Part shown: in pieces, positions 34,754 to 46,511 of the stretch
How the letters are laid out: every line of letters begins with the position of its first letter
Position numbering within the stretch: the first letter of the stretch is position 1
Source of the DNA: Cryptomeria japonica
Taxonomy: Eukaryota; Streptophyta; Pinopsida; Cupressales; Cupressaceae
DNA: 64,000 nt
Assembly: GCF_030272615.1 (NCBI RefSeq)
Contig: NC_081408.1
Coordinates: 606,785,673 to 606,849,672, forward strand
Direction of reading: 5' to 3'
Translations under genes and position numbers: made by a program
The notes under the pieces: generated by a model
What the model was told of the DNA's origin: nothing
Seen by the model: only the letters and a program-made list of their open reading frames with translations
Database searches by the model: none

Positions 34754-35747
34754 CTTGAGGAATAGTGGCATAGACTAGTTGAAATTTACGTGCTAGGACA
34801 TTCATGGAGGATAATAGTTTTACTAGTTGGTTATGCCCAAATCAGCCATATAATCTAATTTTGTAGCACAATAAAAAGCTATTATAGATTTATAAAATTC
34901 CCATGTCAAAGATCTAATGCCTGGTATACTCGTGGATATAGAAATAATTGTTAAATAGATCATAACTTTATTCTATCTACTAGAAATTACTGCTCAAGAA
35001 AGACAACACTAGTCAATGATATATTTCAAAGAATCTTATCTCTAAGATAATTCAAACATTGTAAGTGGGAAATAGCTCTTAAAATGATGTTTTATTGAAC
35101 TCATATCGTGCCTCCTCATGACTTCTCCTTAGAGATATATTATATGAAGCCAATTTACACTCTCTTGATTCCTTCAAGTCTAATATCAAATTGCACTTAA
35201 TCACAATCATCAATAAAACATAATAATCATGGAATTTGCTTCTATTGTAACAACTTTACAACCGTCACTTACAAGGTAGGGGAAAGGGATTGACCTCAAG
35301 AACCTTTATGACCTTACAAATATACAAAGTGGAGGCCTCATATACTCACCCCCCAAAAATAGCTATTTGGAATTTGTAGATGTGCAAAAAGTGAGACATA
35401 TGTCAAATGAATCTATTCCACCAAGCGATTTGTGCAATTAGTTGAGTGGGGTAGATTTCAAAAATCTAGATCTTCTAATGTGTGCTGACAAAGATTAATG
35501 GTTAGCAAAACAAAATATTTTTAAAAAGTGGTTCTTACAAGTCTAAGGTGGTTCCACTTACCATTCCATCTTGAACTTGATGGGAAAGAGGTATGAAAAT
35601 GTGATGTTTGGCAAGGCTCAACCAAAAGAGAAAAATAACAAGTTTGAAAAAATGTTATACAAAAGAATAACATGATAAAGGAATTTAAAGACTCTATTTA
35701 GATCTAGCTCAAAATACAAACAACATATGCCAAAAAGGTTGGTTGTG
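34754..35747. other. non-coding
   Basis: No gene seen. From about 35,235 the sequence again matches segment II (53,268 onward). Confidence 0.5.
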
Positions 35748-35752
35748 ATGGT

Positions 35753-36657
35753 TGTTGGTAAAATGGTGTCTCAACCTTGGATTTACATGAGGTTACTATT
35801 TATAGTAATTTTTTTTGTTTGAGCATGAAATGGTGTAAAATTAACCACAAAGCTTTGGATTGGCTAGATAAGCATGCTAGTAAATTTCCATCGCAAGATC
35901 ATAGCTAGTTTTAAAGATATTAAAGTTTTTTGTTTTCTAATGGTGCGATGAAAGGTTTAAATTTAATTTTGAGTACTTTAGACCCTTTGAAACACCCTAA
36001 AAAGTTGGAAAAACTAGTGTAGCACATTATGAGGTGATAGAAAACTTCACGAGATTTTTGGTGCTTCAAACGATTCATCAATTAGACACACAGTTCACAA
36101 GTTATGGCCTCTAGAAGTTTGGACTCCTAAAATAGGAAATATAGAATGCATTAGACACATAAATGAGCTATAAAGGGAGACACACATGTTGATGTGTTTT
36201 CTGACATATGAGGGCATCTAGATAGGAGATAAGGTTGGATCTTTTTTATTGGGTGGTTTTAGCCCATGATTTTGTAATATTGTTTGATGGTTTCTTGTAT
36301 TGTATCTCCTATATATGAAGTGTGTGAGATAGAGGTTAACTGTAAGAGTCTTATGGCTATTAAGTTACCTCTGAGTCTCTAATTACTGGTACTCTTGTGA
36401 AGAGCTTGCTTTGCAAGTATATTGTAATCTTTTATTGATAGCTAAATAATATATTGAGCTACTTTTGGAGTGAGGGGTTTTTCTCTCAAAAGGGTTTTCC
36501 CCACATAAATCACTATGTTTTTATGTTGCGGTAGGCATGATATTACATTTATTTTTGTTAAAGTTTATGTAATTGTTGTAACAATCTGTAAAATTTTTGC
36601 ACTACCCTCCTCTCAAGGTTAGTATAGGAAGTTGTTCCGCTACTTAACTTCCTTACA
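35753..36657 (+). repeat. Solo Copia-type LTR with target duplication ATGGT
   Basis: It begins TGTTGGTAAAATGG and ends CTTCCTTACA, 905 bases. It is flanked by ATGGT at 35,748-35,752 and 36,658-36,662. The matching place in segment II (about 53,780) reads GTTGTGATGGTTGCCCAAG without the insert, a clean empty site. Inside lie GAGGGGTTTTTCTC then GGGTTTTCCCCACATAAA, a Copia LTR hallmark. A solo LTR is left when the two LTRs of an element recombine. Confidence 0.85.
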
Positions 36658-36662
36658 ATGGT

Positions 36663-39049
36663 GGCCCAAGTTTGGCTAAGAAAGGTCAAATTAAATATGC
36701 GTCTAATGCCATACCTCTCTCTCACCAACTACCTAGTGAAAAGGCAATGCCCCATCTTTGTCATATTCCATCTCAACCTTATTAAATTCTCTACATAAAA
36801 CTCAAGTGGTAGCTATTATTGAATCAACAAGCCATCACCAAAAAATATATCTCTCAATAGCATTATTGGAAGCATAAGCATTTATGATTCCAAAAGTGAT
36901 TATTAACATCTAAGAGGATCTTGATCAAACTATTAGTGGGGTCAAAATTGTGATCAACAACATATGAAACCCACTTATAATCTAGAGAAAGGTGAGAAAC
37001 CCTCCATGACTAGCAGTGTGATTGGTACATAACATAGTACTGATAGGCCAAATGATATGGCATGTAGCAAAGAACATGAAACTAGAAATATTCACTTCTT
37101 GAAAAAAATCACATCTAAACCAAACTATCTCTAATGAGTATCATGTAGATGTAGTTGTTAGTCACATACAAAACAAAAAATGTTTCAACAATAGAATCCT
37201 ATATATCTTGAAAGATCCTTAAGTTTATTTAGAAAATTAGTATCTCAAGGATACAACTGTTGGTTCTTAATGTAGTAGGTTTCCTGAAGGTTTGTTGTAA
37301 TAAACTGTTATCACAAAGGGACTTACAATGTTTTTGCAAGATCTATGAGAATTCAAATATCAAACAACTATCCACTTAAACTAAAATATTCATATATATT
37401 GACTTACTCCATCAAGTCAATATAAATTTATAAAAATATTACTCTCTTTATACTAAATTTCTCAAGACTTTAAATGCTTTTAAAAACTTTTATTAATTGT
37501 TAAAAAAATTAGAAGGAAAAAGAAAGTATTCCTAATTTTTCTAGCTATTTGTACCACATATATCAAGAAAAATTGTAAATCAAAGAAAAACCATAAATAT
37601 GTTACTAGAATTATTCCGCAACTACATATTATACTATGTGAACTTCAAAGGACTTTTGATTAACATATAAAATACTTCAAAATGCACCCAAGGATTAACA
37701 CAACTACTTCATATTCCACATAATTAAAGTCAGTAACAATAATACAAGATTTGCAATCAGGAACAACCTTCAAATTAGTTTCGAATCATACAAGTCTTAA
37801 CAAAATATATGAGGTTTAACTAGACATTGAATAGAAACCATGATGCAAACATTTTTTTATTGGAAATTCTCCAATTTATTCCCATAATTTTCAATAATTT
37901 TTTATCCCTAAAATAAGATGATTCTTAGCCTTTTATAAAAAAAATAAGGTCAAGAATTCAATGGAGTCCAAATCATTAAGGAATAAAAAATATGACATGT
38001 GGCATATGACATCTGGTCAGTAGATCTTTTAGACTCTTCATGAACCATGTCTAGGCAACAATACTCTAATTAGGCTTCACTGCATGAACTAAGTCAATAG
38101 TCTTTAAACCATATTAAAAGGTTGGCACCAAAATCCCCATAGGATCATCATCTATGCTCATTTTGTGTCCAAATAATCTTTGACCAATATTACTCCTCCT
38201 TACCTCCTCATGAGCATTGATGGGGTTAGAGTCTCTTTGCTTGTGGTAACTGTGATGCTCGAGTGCAGAGTTCTCCCTTGACTAGTATAGTTGATCATGG
38301 ACAGTACAATACATTGTAGCCTATTTGACAACTCTCCACCTTCTCACCTCCAACAAACTCTTAGGTGGCCTTCTGATGGACCTTCTAGCAAGATTTAGTC
38401 ATTTTTTGGGTTCATAAAGATAAATATAAATATAAAGATGATGAAGGTTAGGATCTTCCTATGGATACTCCAGGCCCTGCTAATATAGAAGGCAAGCTAG
38501 ATAACCAGGACTCTCCTCATCCATCTTTTGCTACAACTTTTGCTAGCGGTTAATTTTTATATGTTCTTAACTCGAAATGAGTACCTCATTTGAACTCTTG
38601 GGATGTGATTTCATATCCACCCATTTTCCTTTTGGTGAATATGTGTACTATTACTTTTTTTATAATACTAAAATTTCTTCATTAAAAAAAAAAAAAAATC
38701 TTTAAATTGAATCTTTTATAGTGCTTATTGAACTTATCCTTACCCTTTTATATCATGCTTAAAATTCAAATTTAATGTAAGTTCAATTATAATAACACTT
38801 TTTTAAAATTCTTCAACATGATTCATTTTAATAATTAAACAATCAATAATAATTTTAAAAAATATTTTTATTTAAAATAATAATTATAACTATTAAATAT
38901 TTCACTAACAAAAAAAACCCATCATTCTCCATCACCATCACCAACACCAACACAAACACAAACATTTCAGAATCCGATTGCCAAATTTAGTAAAAGATCT
39001 TAAATAACAGCACAGTAGCAGCTCATGAAAAGTAGAATTTTATGGCCAG
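36663..39049. other. non-coding segment I DNA
   Basis: No gene. A stretch at about 37,090-37,680 is missing from segment II. The block 38,190-38,660 has two relatives in segment II (54,440-54,830 and 57,010-57,480). A simple ACCAACACC-type run lies at 38,930-38,965. Confidence 0.5.
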
Positions 39050-39300
39050 TATTGAACAAAGAAAGTCATTTAGACAAAAATAAATGAAAATCTAGAGCAG
39101 TGTGTAATTTAGCTGTAATTTCTTTACAGACAGGCATGCGTCCCTCCACAGACTTCAAAGAATACGTGTTTCATGCAGAATTGAGCCTATCTACTTACCA
39201 CAAGGATTTGATTCCTTATGTACAACGTGGCAGCAGGGTGGCGACTGACAGTCTATCGTTCAGAAAATTCTCTGGACTATTGTGCTGGTGCTGAGTTCTG
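39050..39300. repeat. 250-bp repeated unit, copy 1 of 4
   Basis: This starts near CATTGAACAAAGAAAGTC, includes CAGACAGGCATGCGT and GACTTCAAAGAATACGTG, and ends near TATGTACAACGTGGCAGCA. Relatives lie at about 39,790-40,080, 54,880-55,180 and 58,140-58,440. Copies at 39,100-39,294 and 54,931-55,179 keep a similar open frame (TDFKEYV, VQRGSRVATDSLSFRKFS), but it has no ATG. I do not call it a gene. Confidence 0.6.
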
Positions 39301-39789
39301 GGATTCTGCTGTACTGACGATGCTTTCGTAGATATTTTAACCTGTTTCGGTTACCATATTTTGGGAGACAATTCAATCTGTCACAATTACGATATTTTAA
39401 ACTGACCACTTTGCAACTAAGCACAGGCACCTCTGTTTATGGTTGAATGAAAGAAAGATTTTAGTGATGTTTATTTTATGAGTTTGAGAATATATATTTT
39501 TAAAGTTATTTTTTAATTTTTTAATGATAGATTTTCAATTATGAATCTTGATCAAGAAGTTAAGACTTTCAATGTTAAATTGTTCTTGTATTAGATATAG
39601 ATATTTTCATAAATTATACACACTATGATATGATAAAGTGTCAGTCCATCTACTTTACTAAAAAAATATGCAAAGTTCTGTCTACCCATATCTTCTTAGA
39701 AAAAGAAGTTAAATATGACAATTATGACCACTTTGACAACTAAGATTCAATTAAAGTTCAATACTGAAAAAGTATAATACTCATGCAAA

Positions 39790-40080
39790 TCATATTTATG
39801 GTCACCATTGAACAAAGAAAGTCATGTAGACAGAAATAAATGAAGTCTAGTGCACCGTGTCCGTTTATCTGGACTTAGCTGTATTGTAGCGGCATCCACA
39901 GAATTCAACCAAGACATGTTGCATGCAGATTTGAGTCTTATCTACTTTACTATTCTATTGTGGTACAAATGCTAAGCATCTAGAATATTACATACATGAG
40001 AAAAACATAATATTACGTGATGGTCTCGATTTCTTATGTACAACGTGGCCGCATGGAAAGATATTTTGGAAATTAGAAAG
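39790..40080. repeat. 250-bp repeated unit, copy 2
   Basis: A diverged copy: CCATTGAACAAAGAAAGTCA, GAATTCAACCAAGACATG, TTATGTACAACGTGGCCGCA. Confidence 0.55.
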
Positions 40081-40104
40081 AATGATTGATGTGGTTGAAA
40101 GGGA

Positions 40105-40263
40105 AGATCTTAGTACTTAAACACATCAATGCTATACTAAATCTATGTTTTTGGATAAGATCTTAGTACTTAAACACATCAATGCTATACTAAATCTATG
40201 TTTTTGGATAAGATCTTAGTACTTAAACACATCAATGCTATAGTAAATCTATATTTTAGGATA
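40105..40263. repeat. 53-bp tandem repeat, three copies
   Basis: AGATCTTAGTACTTAAACAC starts at 40,105, 40,158 and 40,211. The first two copies are identical. The matching sites in segment II (near 56,030 and 58,470) hold a single diverged copy, so the expansion came after the duplication. Confidence 0.85.
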
Positions 40264-43200
40264 AATTAATGAGTAAGATGATGTTAACATATCAGTTCAA
40301 AAATCTTAAATCGAAAGATGTGTTTCTAAATTATAATTTTTTAATATATTTTTACTAGAATTATGAACCAGTGAGATCATAGATGGGAGTTCTCATCTTC
40401 AACATGGACACTCGACAATAACACATAAGAGTTTAAACATTGGTGACAAGAAACACAATTCCATGCTTTAACCATCATAATATGATAATACCAACAAATT
40501 ACAATTATTTTTATCAATCAACAATTTTTTTATGAGATTATAAATAATTTTTATGTAGATGGTATTATCTTTCACATGTCAAATTATGTATTATTTTTTT
40601 TTATCAAGATTCATGAAATTGAAGTTAATGAATTTGAGTAAAAATTTGTGTTGTTATACATAGTTAATTTAACTCATAGCAATAATATGTTTTAAGCCAC
40701 CATTTTGTATACATTTTCAAAATATTTTATTGTTTGAAATTATTCTTGATTATTAAATGTTTTGAGATATTAAAGAAGTGTGGTTTCTTTTGGATTCCAT
40801 GTTTATAAATGAATTCAAAATAAGGGAATGGTGATGACCAAGTTATAACGCAAAAGACGACATTTTGAATTATTTTCTAGTTATTTATTAATCCTTGCCA
40901 TGTTAAGAATACTATAGCAATTTGTAGACACTTAAAACTCACTTCTAAATTATTAATCATGTATCACATATTTACTAATTAATTAAATAAAACTATTAAA
41001 TTAATTAGGTAATATTTCCTCTAATCTAATTAGTGTTTATAACTAATTAATTAAAAATATTATATATTAAACTAACTTAGTTTAACTTTCTTATAAGTAA
41101 TTAATTAAATAAGATATCTTATCAGCTAATTAGATTTAAAAGTGATACATTTATAAACATTAAAAACAATAGAGTTGAAATATTTGATGACTTCTTGTGA
41201 ATGTCCTTTCAAATTTAGGGTTATAAGAATTGGTCACAAAAGGACTAATAGAAAGATCAGTTGTGAAAGTGTCACTATATTCAATAACACTTAAAAAATC
41301 ATATATCAACATTATTTATTTGTAAAGAAACTAAATTAATATTAGTATGTAAAATTAAACTCGCATACACAAAACTAAACAATATATTATTTAAGGAAAT
41401 TTCTAATGACCATCTATTTTGAGGACTCATTCCACACATAAGTTTAGTGACAATGTGTGTATTGCGGGTTGCTCTTATTTAAAATATTTTGAAACTAGGT
41501 TCTATCAATGATCTTGAGATTGGTCACTAAATAATAAATTTTTTAAATTAAAGATTATCAAACATTTCAAATTATATTTTGTTGCATTAAAACAATCATT
41601 CTATTATTAAAATAATGCAAAGATATAGTTTTTAAAAAAATATTAGCATAAGAATGTTTTATTATATAATCTTGATATATACATGAATAGTTAGGTAATA
41701 AAAAAATTGCTAGTAAATATGGACAAAGAATATGTTTTCATATAATTGAATAGTGTTTTTAAAGGGTCCCAACTCTTTTCAAAATTCATAGAATGAACTC
41801 AATACACCTCCAAACATAGTTGCAGCTAATTTTAACAAAACCAACAACAAGGAAGAAAAAAAAATTATAATGAGGACCCAATCCCACTTATAATGATGTT
41901 GGCAACCATAAACTAAACATTGATGTACCTAGACAATTTCATATTCTCACCTAGATAGTTGTGCATCCTTAATCCAAGCACGAGAATAAGATATATATAT
42001 ATTTTAAATATCTTTCTTCTTTTTTTAATGGATAGTAAAATAAAACTCATTTTCACCATTGGAGAAAGGAGAGGGGGATGAGAATAAGATATTTTTTTTC
42101 AAATATCTTTCTTCTTTTGTTAATGGATAGTAAAATAAAACTCATTTTCACCATTGGAGAAAGGAGAGGGGGGAAGACAACCCATCTCCTTGGCACCAAA
42201 AGGAAACAATCCCTGAGAGAAAATTTGAGAGAAAATTTGAGCCAATGATTTGGACCAAAATATGTTAACATAATTGTAAAATTTAGAAATAAAATCTTTA
42301 AATTGTGGATTCTAAATCTAAATAGAGATAAATTTAATATCCTCAACAAAATTTTCTTTATTAAAATTTATCAAATTCAATTAAAAGTAGTCATAAAAAT
42401 TAAAGTTCCAAATAGATTAAAAAACTAAATTATCTTTGCTAGGACTTGATTCTTTTAATTCCTCAAATTACTCTTCTTCAGATCTCCTTAAATAGCTCTC
42501 TAAGATTTATCATTCTTATATTCTAAGATTCTTCTTGAATGCTATCATTTTCACGAATGCATATTAAATTTAGAACAAGAATAAGAATTACAAACCTTTG
42601 TATATAGAACTAATGAGTAATGCATTATCTTGTTCATATAATTACTGAAAAACTAGTCTCAAATTTTTAAATTAAAAAATTAATAATAAAATAAACACTT
42701 TGAAAGGATAGAAATTACAGATCCATGTTGCATCACTTTCTTTATAATGAAATATTTTGCATGAGCCATAAAAGGGGAATATGGGAATTTCTGCTTCACA
42801 CTTTGTTCATACAAAGGGGAGGACATCTCATGTATTAAATAAACATAAAGAAGTCGAAATCATATTAAAAATATGAAATCAAGGGTAAAATTTGATGTCA
42901 TTTTTTCAAAATAAAATTCATTGATTATATTATAGACTACATGTCAATAGACCAATCTGTCATGCACTATTGGGATTTAATATTATACCCAATTTAATGT
43001 CTTTTTAATATTTTTATTATTATAACAATTTAGATTTAATAATATGTGATATGTTGAAAGAATATTTTTGATCCATTACGCTTTAATAATATGTGATATA
43101 TTGAACAAATGTGATTGTAAAAATTTATAATTATTTAGATGTGTACACACCAGGTTTGACATGACATATCTGTTGATTGTTTCTGATGGCATTGGAAAAT

Positions 43201-43270
43201 TCATAATTAAAAACATTGAAATTATGTCTATTTTTTTGCTTTTTAGTGTCTCACAAGAGTTGAGAGGAAA
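40264..43270. other. AT-rich non-coding segment I DNA
   Basis: No gene seen. It aligns with about 58,500-61,150 of segment II. It includes a 98-bp tandem duplication at 41,982-42,177 (GAGAATAAGATAT to AAGGAGAGG), single in segment II. A stretch at about 42,255-42,770 is absent from segment II. Confidence 0.5.
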
Positions 43271-43274
43271 AAGT

Positions 43275-43387
43275 CCTCAAAGTCATCTTTTGAACGTGGG
43301 TAGATCTGTGTCTTTTGGATGAAGTATTGCTTCTGGGAGAAGAGGTCTACATGAATCGGCAAACTCGTCTTCAAAGTCCTACATGCA
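43275..43387 (-). pseudogene. bHLH gene exon fragment, copy in segment I
   Basis: On the minus strand a splice-acceptor-like TAG at 43,388-43,390 precedes DFEDEFADSCR. A 1-base loss then shifts the frame before the Ser/Arg-rich part (SNTSSKRHRS). It corresponds to 62,998-63,075 in segment II. The bHLH core exons present there are missing here: about 1.8 kb is absent between roughly 43,245 and 43,250. Confidence 0.55.
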
Positions 43388-43665
43388 TGACCATGAGGTA
43401 CGTATTAATCTACGTTACAATCCTAGTTTTCGTAGCCAAAACATAAACAGATGGTTTATACTGGTCAATCAATCTGTTGTTTACGTGTGAACCAAAGAAG
43501 AACCGTATCGCAAATTAAAAGAAGTCAAATAACAAAGCGGCGTCTGTACGTACACGCCGGGGCACGAGAGGCACACATGGGCGCTGCGTTGAGATGCTCA
43601 AGCCTGGTGTGTACACATCGCATCCTTTTTTCCATTAGTCAGTCATTACCAAAATAGAATTCAAT

Positions 43666-43822
43666 ATAAGTGCATAGCATTTAGGATCCTCGAGAAGTTC
43701 ATCTTCAATAGCATTCAGTAATAGAAAGAAGGGAGAAAGAAGAAGGAGGAGGAAAGAATTAAGCATAATATCTACATAAGTGCATAGCATTTAGGATCCT
43801 CGAGAAGTCCATCTTCAATATC
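43666..43822. repeat. 110-bp spaced direct repeat
   Basis: ATAAGTGCATAGCATTTAGG and its following bases CTCGAGAAGT occur at 43,666 and 43,776. The second is part of the minus-strand Tat pol end (see next entry). The first marks the point where homology between segments I and II stops. Confidence 0.75.
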
Positions 43823-44880
43823 TAATATCTTGTAGGCACCCGAACCATAGACGTCCGTGACACTAGAAGATCCAAGTCAATTCAAACTGAATTTTCTATT
43901 TTCTCTTGCTAAAGCGTTTACAATGCATTGATTTTTGTCAAGTCACCCATCAAGAAAGAGTGTTGATAACTTGGCAATTATAACTTCTCTACAATTTAAT
44001 ATGATAGGATTGAATATGTTTGAGAACATTGATATGTTATTCATCGAGCATCTCAAGTTGTTCATCATCAATGATACCCTTAAGAGAAATTCTCAATCAA
44101 AGGAATTTTTAACTCTAGAGGTATGATTGTATCAGCACCATAAACTAGGTTATATGGAATAGCACCATAAACTAGGTTATATGGAATACTACATGTGGCT
44201 GTGAGAATACATGTTTGACAAGTACATAAAGCATAAGACAATTGAGTGTGCCAATGCTTGTCGTGTTTATTAACAATTTTACGAAGGATTTGCTCAATTA
44301 CCTTATTAGAAGCTTCACTTAGTGCATTGGATTGAGGATAGTAAGGGGTAGAGAAGTGATGTTTATTTTTTAGTGAAGTACCATTGTCAGAAATCAAAGT
44401 GGAAGGTATACCAAATCAATATATAATGTTATCTTGAATGAATTAACAAATTACCTCAGCACTCATGGATCAAAGGAGTATGGCTTCAACCCACTTTATA
44501 AAGTAACTTGTAGTCGTAGTCATGAAAGCATGTCCTTGTGAAGAAGGAGAGGAGATTTTACCAATGAGATCCAAACCCCACCATGAGAAAGGCCAAGAAG
44601 CCACTTGAGATTTAAGACCATGGGTAGGAGTGAATCAAATTATTATGTTGTTGACACTGGTGACAATTTTTGACAAAGGCAAAGGAATCCTTTGGCATAG
44701 TTTTCCAATAGTATCCCATTTGAAGTAAGTTTTGGACTAAAGATTTACCATCGAAATTCCCACTGCAAGCACCTAAATGTGCTTTCTTCAAGGGAAATAG
44801 TGATCTCTAGTTTGTTGAGACGACAACAAAGAAGACCATTGTAACTTATTAAATAAAGGACATTAGAGAGAATAATATAT
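43790..44880 (-). pseudogene. Tat integrase remnant at the junction of the two segments (minus strand)
   Basis: Minus-strand reading from about 44,780: GYYWKTMPKDSF, the zinc pair CHQCQQ, WGLDLIGK with the first catalytic Asp, YFIKWVEAI, ISDNGT with the second Asp, HHFSTPYYPQSN and SEASNK with the Glu, then a pol C-terminal tail YGSGAYKILDIEDG ending near 43,790. Many stops. A perfect 27-bp in-frame tandem duplication lies at 44,134-44,187. It belongs to the same lineage as T1 but is separate from the RT fragment at 26,780-27,970. Confidence 0.85.
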
Positions 44881-44929
44881 CTTTAAGAATTCTCTCTAGT
44901 TTCATGTTTGATTATTGAAAAGGATCCTA

Positions 44930-45613
44930 ACACATGAAGAGTTGTACACATGAGTGGTTGTCAGAAATTTTGGATAAAATTTGAAATTTCCATACCAAAT
45001 AAAGGGGTTTTGTAATCCAAATGGAAAGTTTATTCTCAATTCTAGAAAGAATCACTTTCCATAAAGAAACCTAAGAAGCCTATAATTTAAAATCAATTCA
45101 CATAAATATAAAAAAAAATATCCATAAACAATATATTTCAAATCTAAGGTATGAAGCTATGGAGGTGGAGGAAGAATGGATTATTTGTAAAATTGATTCT
45201 TATACCATTAAATGGTTGAGTTGGAATCCTAAAAGCAGATGTCCAAGAATTTGAGGCCATTCTTAAATTTTTTCTCTTCATTAATGAGAGAAAAAAAAAT
45301 GAGTCATATACAAAATGGTCATAAACTAATTTATCCAATGAAATAGGAAAGGCAATTCCTCTATCTAACCTTGAGAGTTTGAATAAGCTAAGAGGGAACC
45401 AAACCCTTTAGTAGTACATGAATAAAGTGTGGGGGATAGAGAACAACCATACTGAATAAAGAGGAAGAATCCAAAAGTATTGGACTAGTGGTCATTAATG
45501 GTTATGCAAGTAGAGGCACTAAAAATCATGTTGACAAACTGAATGAAGCAAAGACCAAGCTCTAAAACCCAAGGGATAGATATAATAAAGGACCATTCAA
45601 TATTATCATAATG
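44930..45613 (-). pseudogene. LINE reverse transcriptase remnant, copy in segment II, part 1
   Basis: Minus-strand homologue of 28,540-29,240. It keeps KLVYDHFVYDSFF (45,335-45,297) and the downstream RT blocks. Element B splits it: the rest resumes at 51,672. Confidence 0.7.
45609..45613. repeat. target-site duplication of element B (left)
   Basis: TAATG, repeated at 51,672-51,676. The uninterrupted homologue in segment I near 29,240 confirms the insertion point. Confidence 0.9.
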
Positions 45614-46464
45614 TGTGATATCCCCAATGTAATTAAATGATAAATCTAATTACCTTGTTGTAAGGCCCAAATTTAATAACAAATATTTCGGGCCCTTTTT
45701 ATTTAATTAGATTAGGAAAGTTTGGTTGGTCATGTCAGCCTGTTTGTAACCCTTGGGGAAGTTTCTCGGAGCCCATATATTTGGTCATGTTAGTCATTGT
45801 TGGGGGTATGCGAGTTTTGATATTTATTTTCTCTTGTACGAATTCCTATTGGAGTTCTGGTTACTGCCATTTCGGAGGTGAAAGACCCTCCCTATTTGGT
45901 ATTTGCAGTTTCGATGGGATTCACCTCTCACCCTATCCTGCCTTGTATTCGTTCTGGATCTAGCAAATCTTGAAATATATCATTGCTTACTTTCTCCAGT
46001 TGCGTATTTGTTAATTTGGATTTACATGCATAAGGGGAACTCATAATATTCCGACCCTGTTACTCCAGAAACCCACCACACAACCACTGCAGTTCACCAA
46101 AACTTGACATCTTTACACAATCCGCACCACCATACGACCTTCACCATACACCTTCAGCACCACCACACGGCCTGCTCTGCACTACCATACGACCAGCCCT
46201 ACACCATCGTGCGCCTGCTCTGCACCATCACATGAGCAGCCCTACACCACCGTACGACATGTCCTGCACCACCGTACGACCAACCCTACACCATCGTAAG
46301 ACCTTCTTGGTGCTACCGTACGGCCTGCCCCTGCACTACCATGTGGCCTATTGCGCCACTGTACAACTTCCTTGACCCTACCGTACAGCCAAACCATCGT
46401 ACAACCCTGCTCCAACCCCACTGTACGTTTGCCTCCCTCACTGGTGTGGTCAGGGAACATTACA
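45614..46464 (+). repeat. 5' LTR of element B
   Basis: Starts TGTGATATCCCC and ends GGGAACATTACA. The last 370 bases form a degenerate minisatellite (next entry). Confidence 0.92.
46075..46440 (+). repeat. degenerate ~20-bp minisatellite inside the LTR of element B
   Basis: Roughly 15-18 units of the type CTACACCACCGTACGGCCTG with frequent CG to CA or TG change. The same array occupies about 51,280-51,640 in the 3' LTR. Confidence 0.75.
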
Positions 46465-46465
46465 G

Positions 46466-46477
46466 TGGTATCAAAGC
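46466..46477 (+). other. primer-binding site of element B (initiator tRNA-Met)
   Basis: TGGTATCAAAGC, one base after the LTR, differs from the usual plant iMet site TGGTATCAGAGC at one position (G to A). Confidence 0.85.
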
Positions 46478-46511
46478 ACCACGGGGGGAGCCAAAACCCA
46501 CCTTTCAGGAG

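Larger units (their letters stand above)
28517..43669. other. Segmental duplication, copy I
   Basis: The same order of sequences is found again at 44,909-63,405: LINE RT, AT-rich DNA (29,620-30,130 matches about 52,000-52,830; 31,550-31,950 matches 52,860-53,260; 35,240-35,750 matches 53,270-53,780; 36,663-38,560 matches 53,785-54,830), then blocks ending in a bHLH exon and a shared right end TTCAATATAA. Divergence is clear, so the duplication is old. Gaps in alignment mark insertions or deletions in one copy. Confidence 0.8.

Noticed and set aside
44080-44397. Intact integrase ORF on the minus strand
   Set aside because: Only a fragment between stops; it contains a 27-bp duplication and the surrounding integrase frame is broken.
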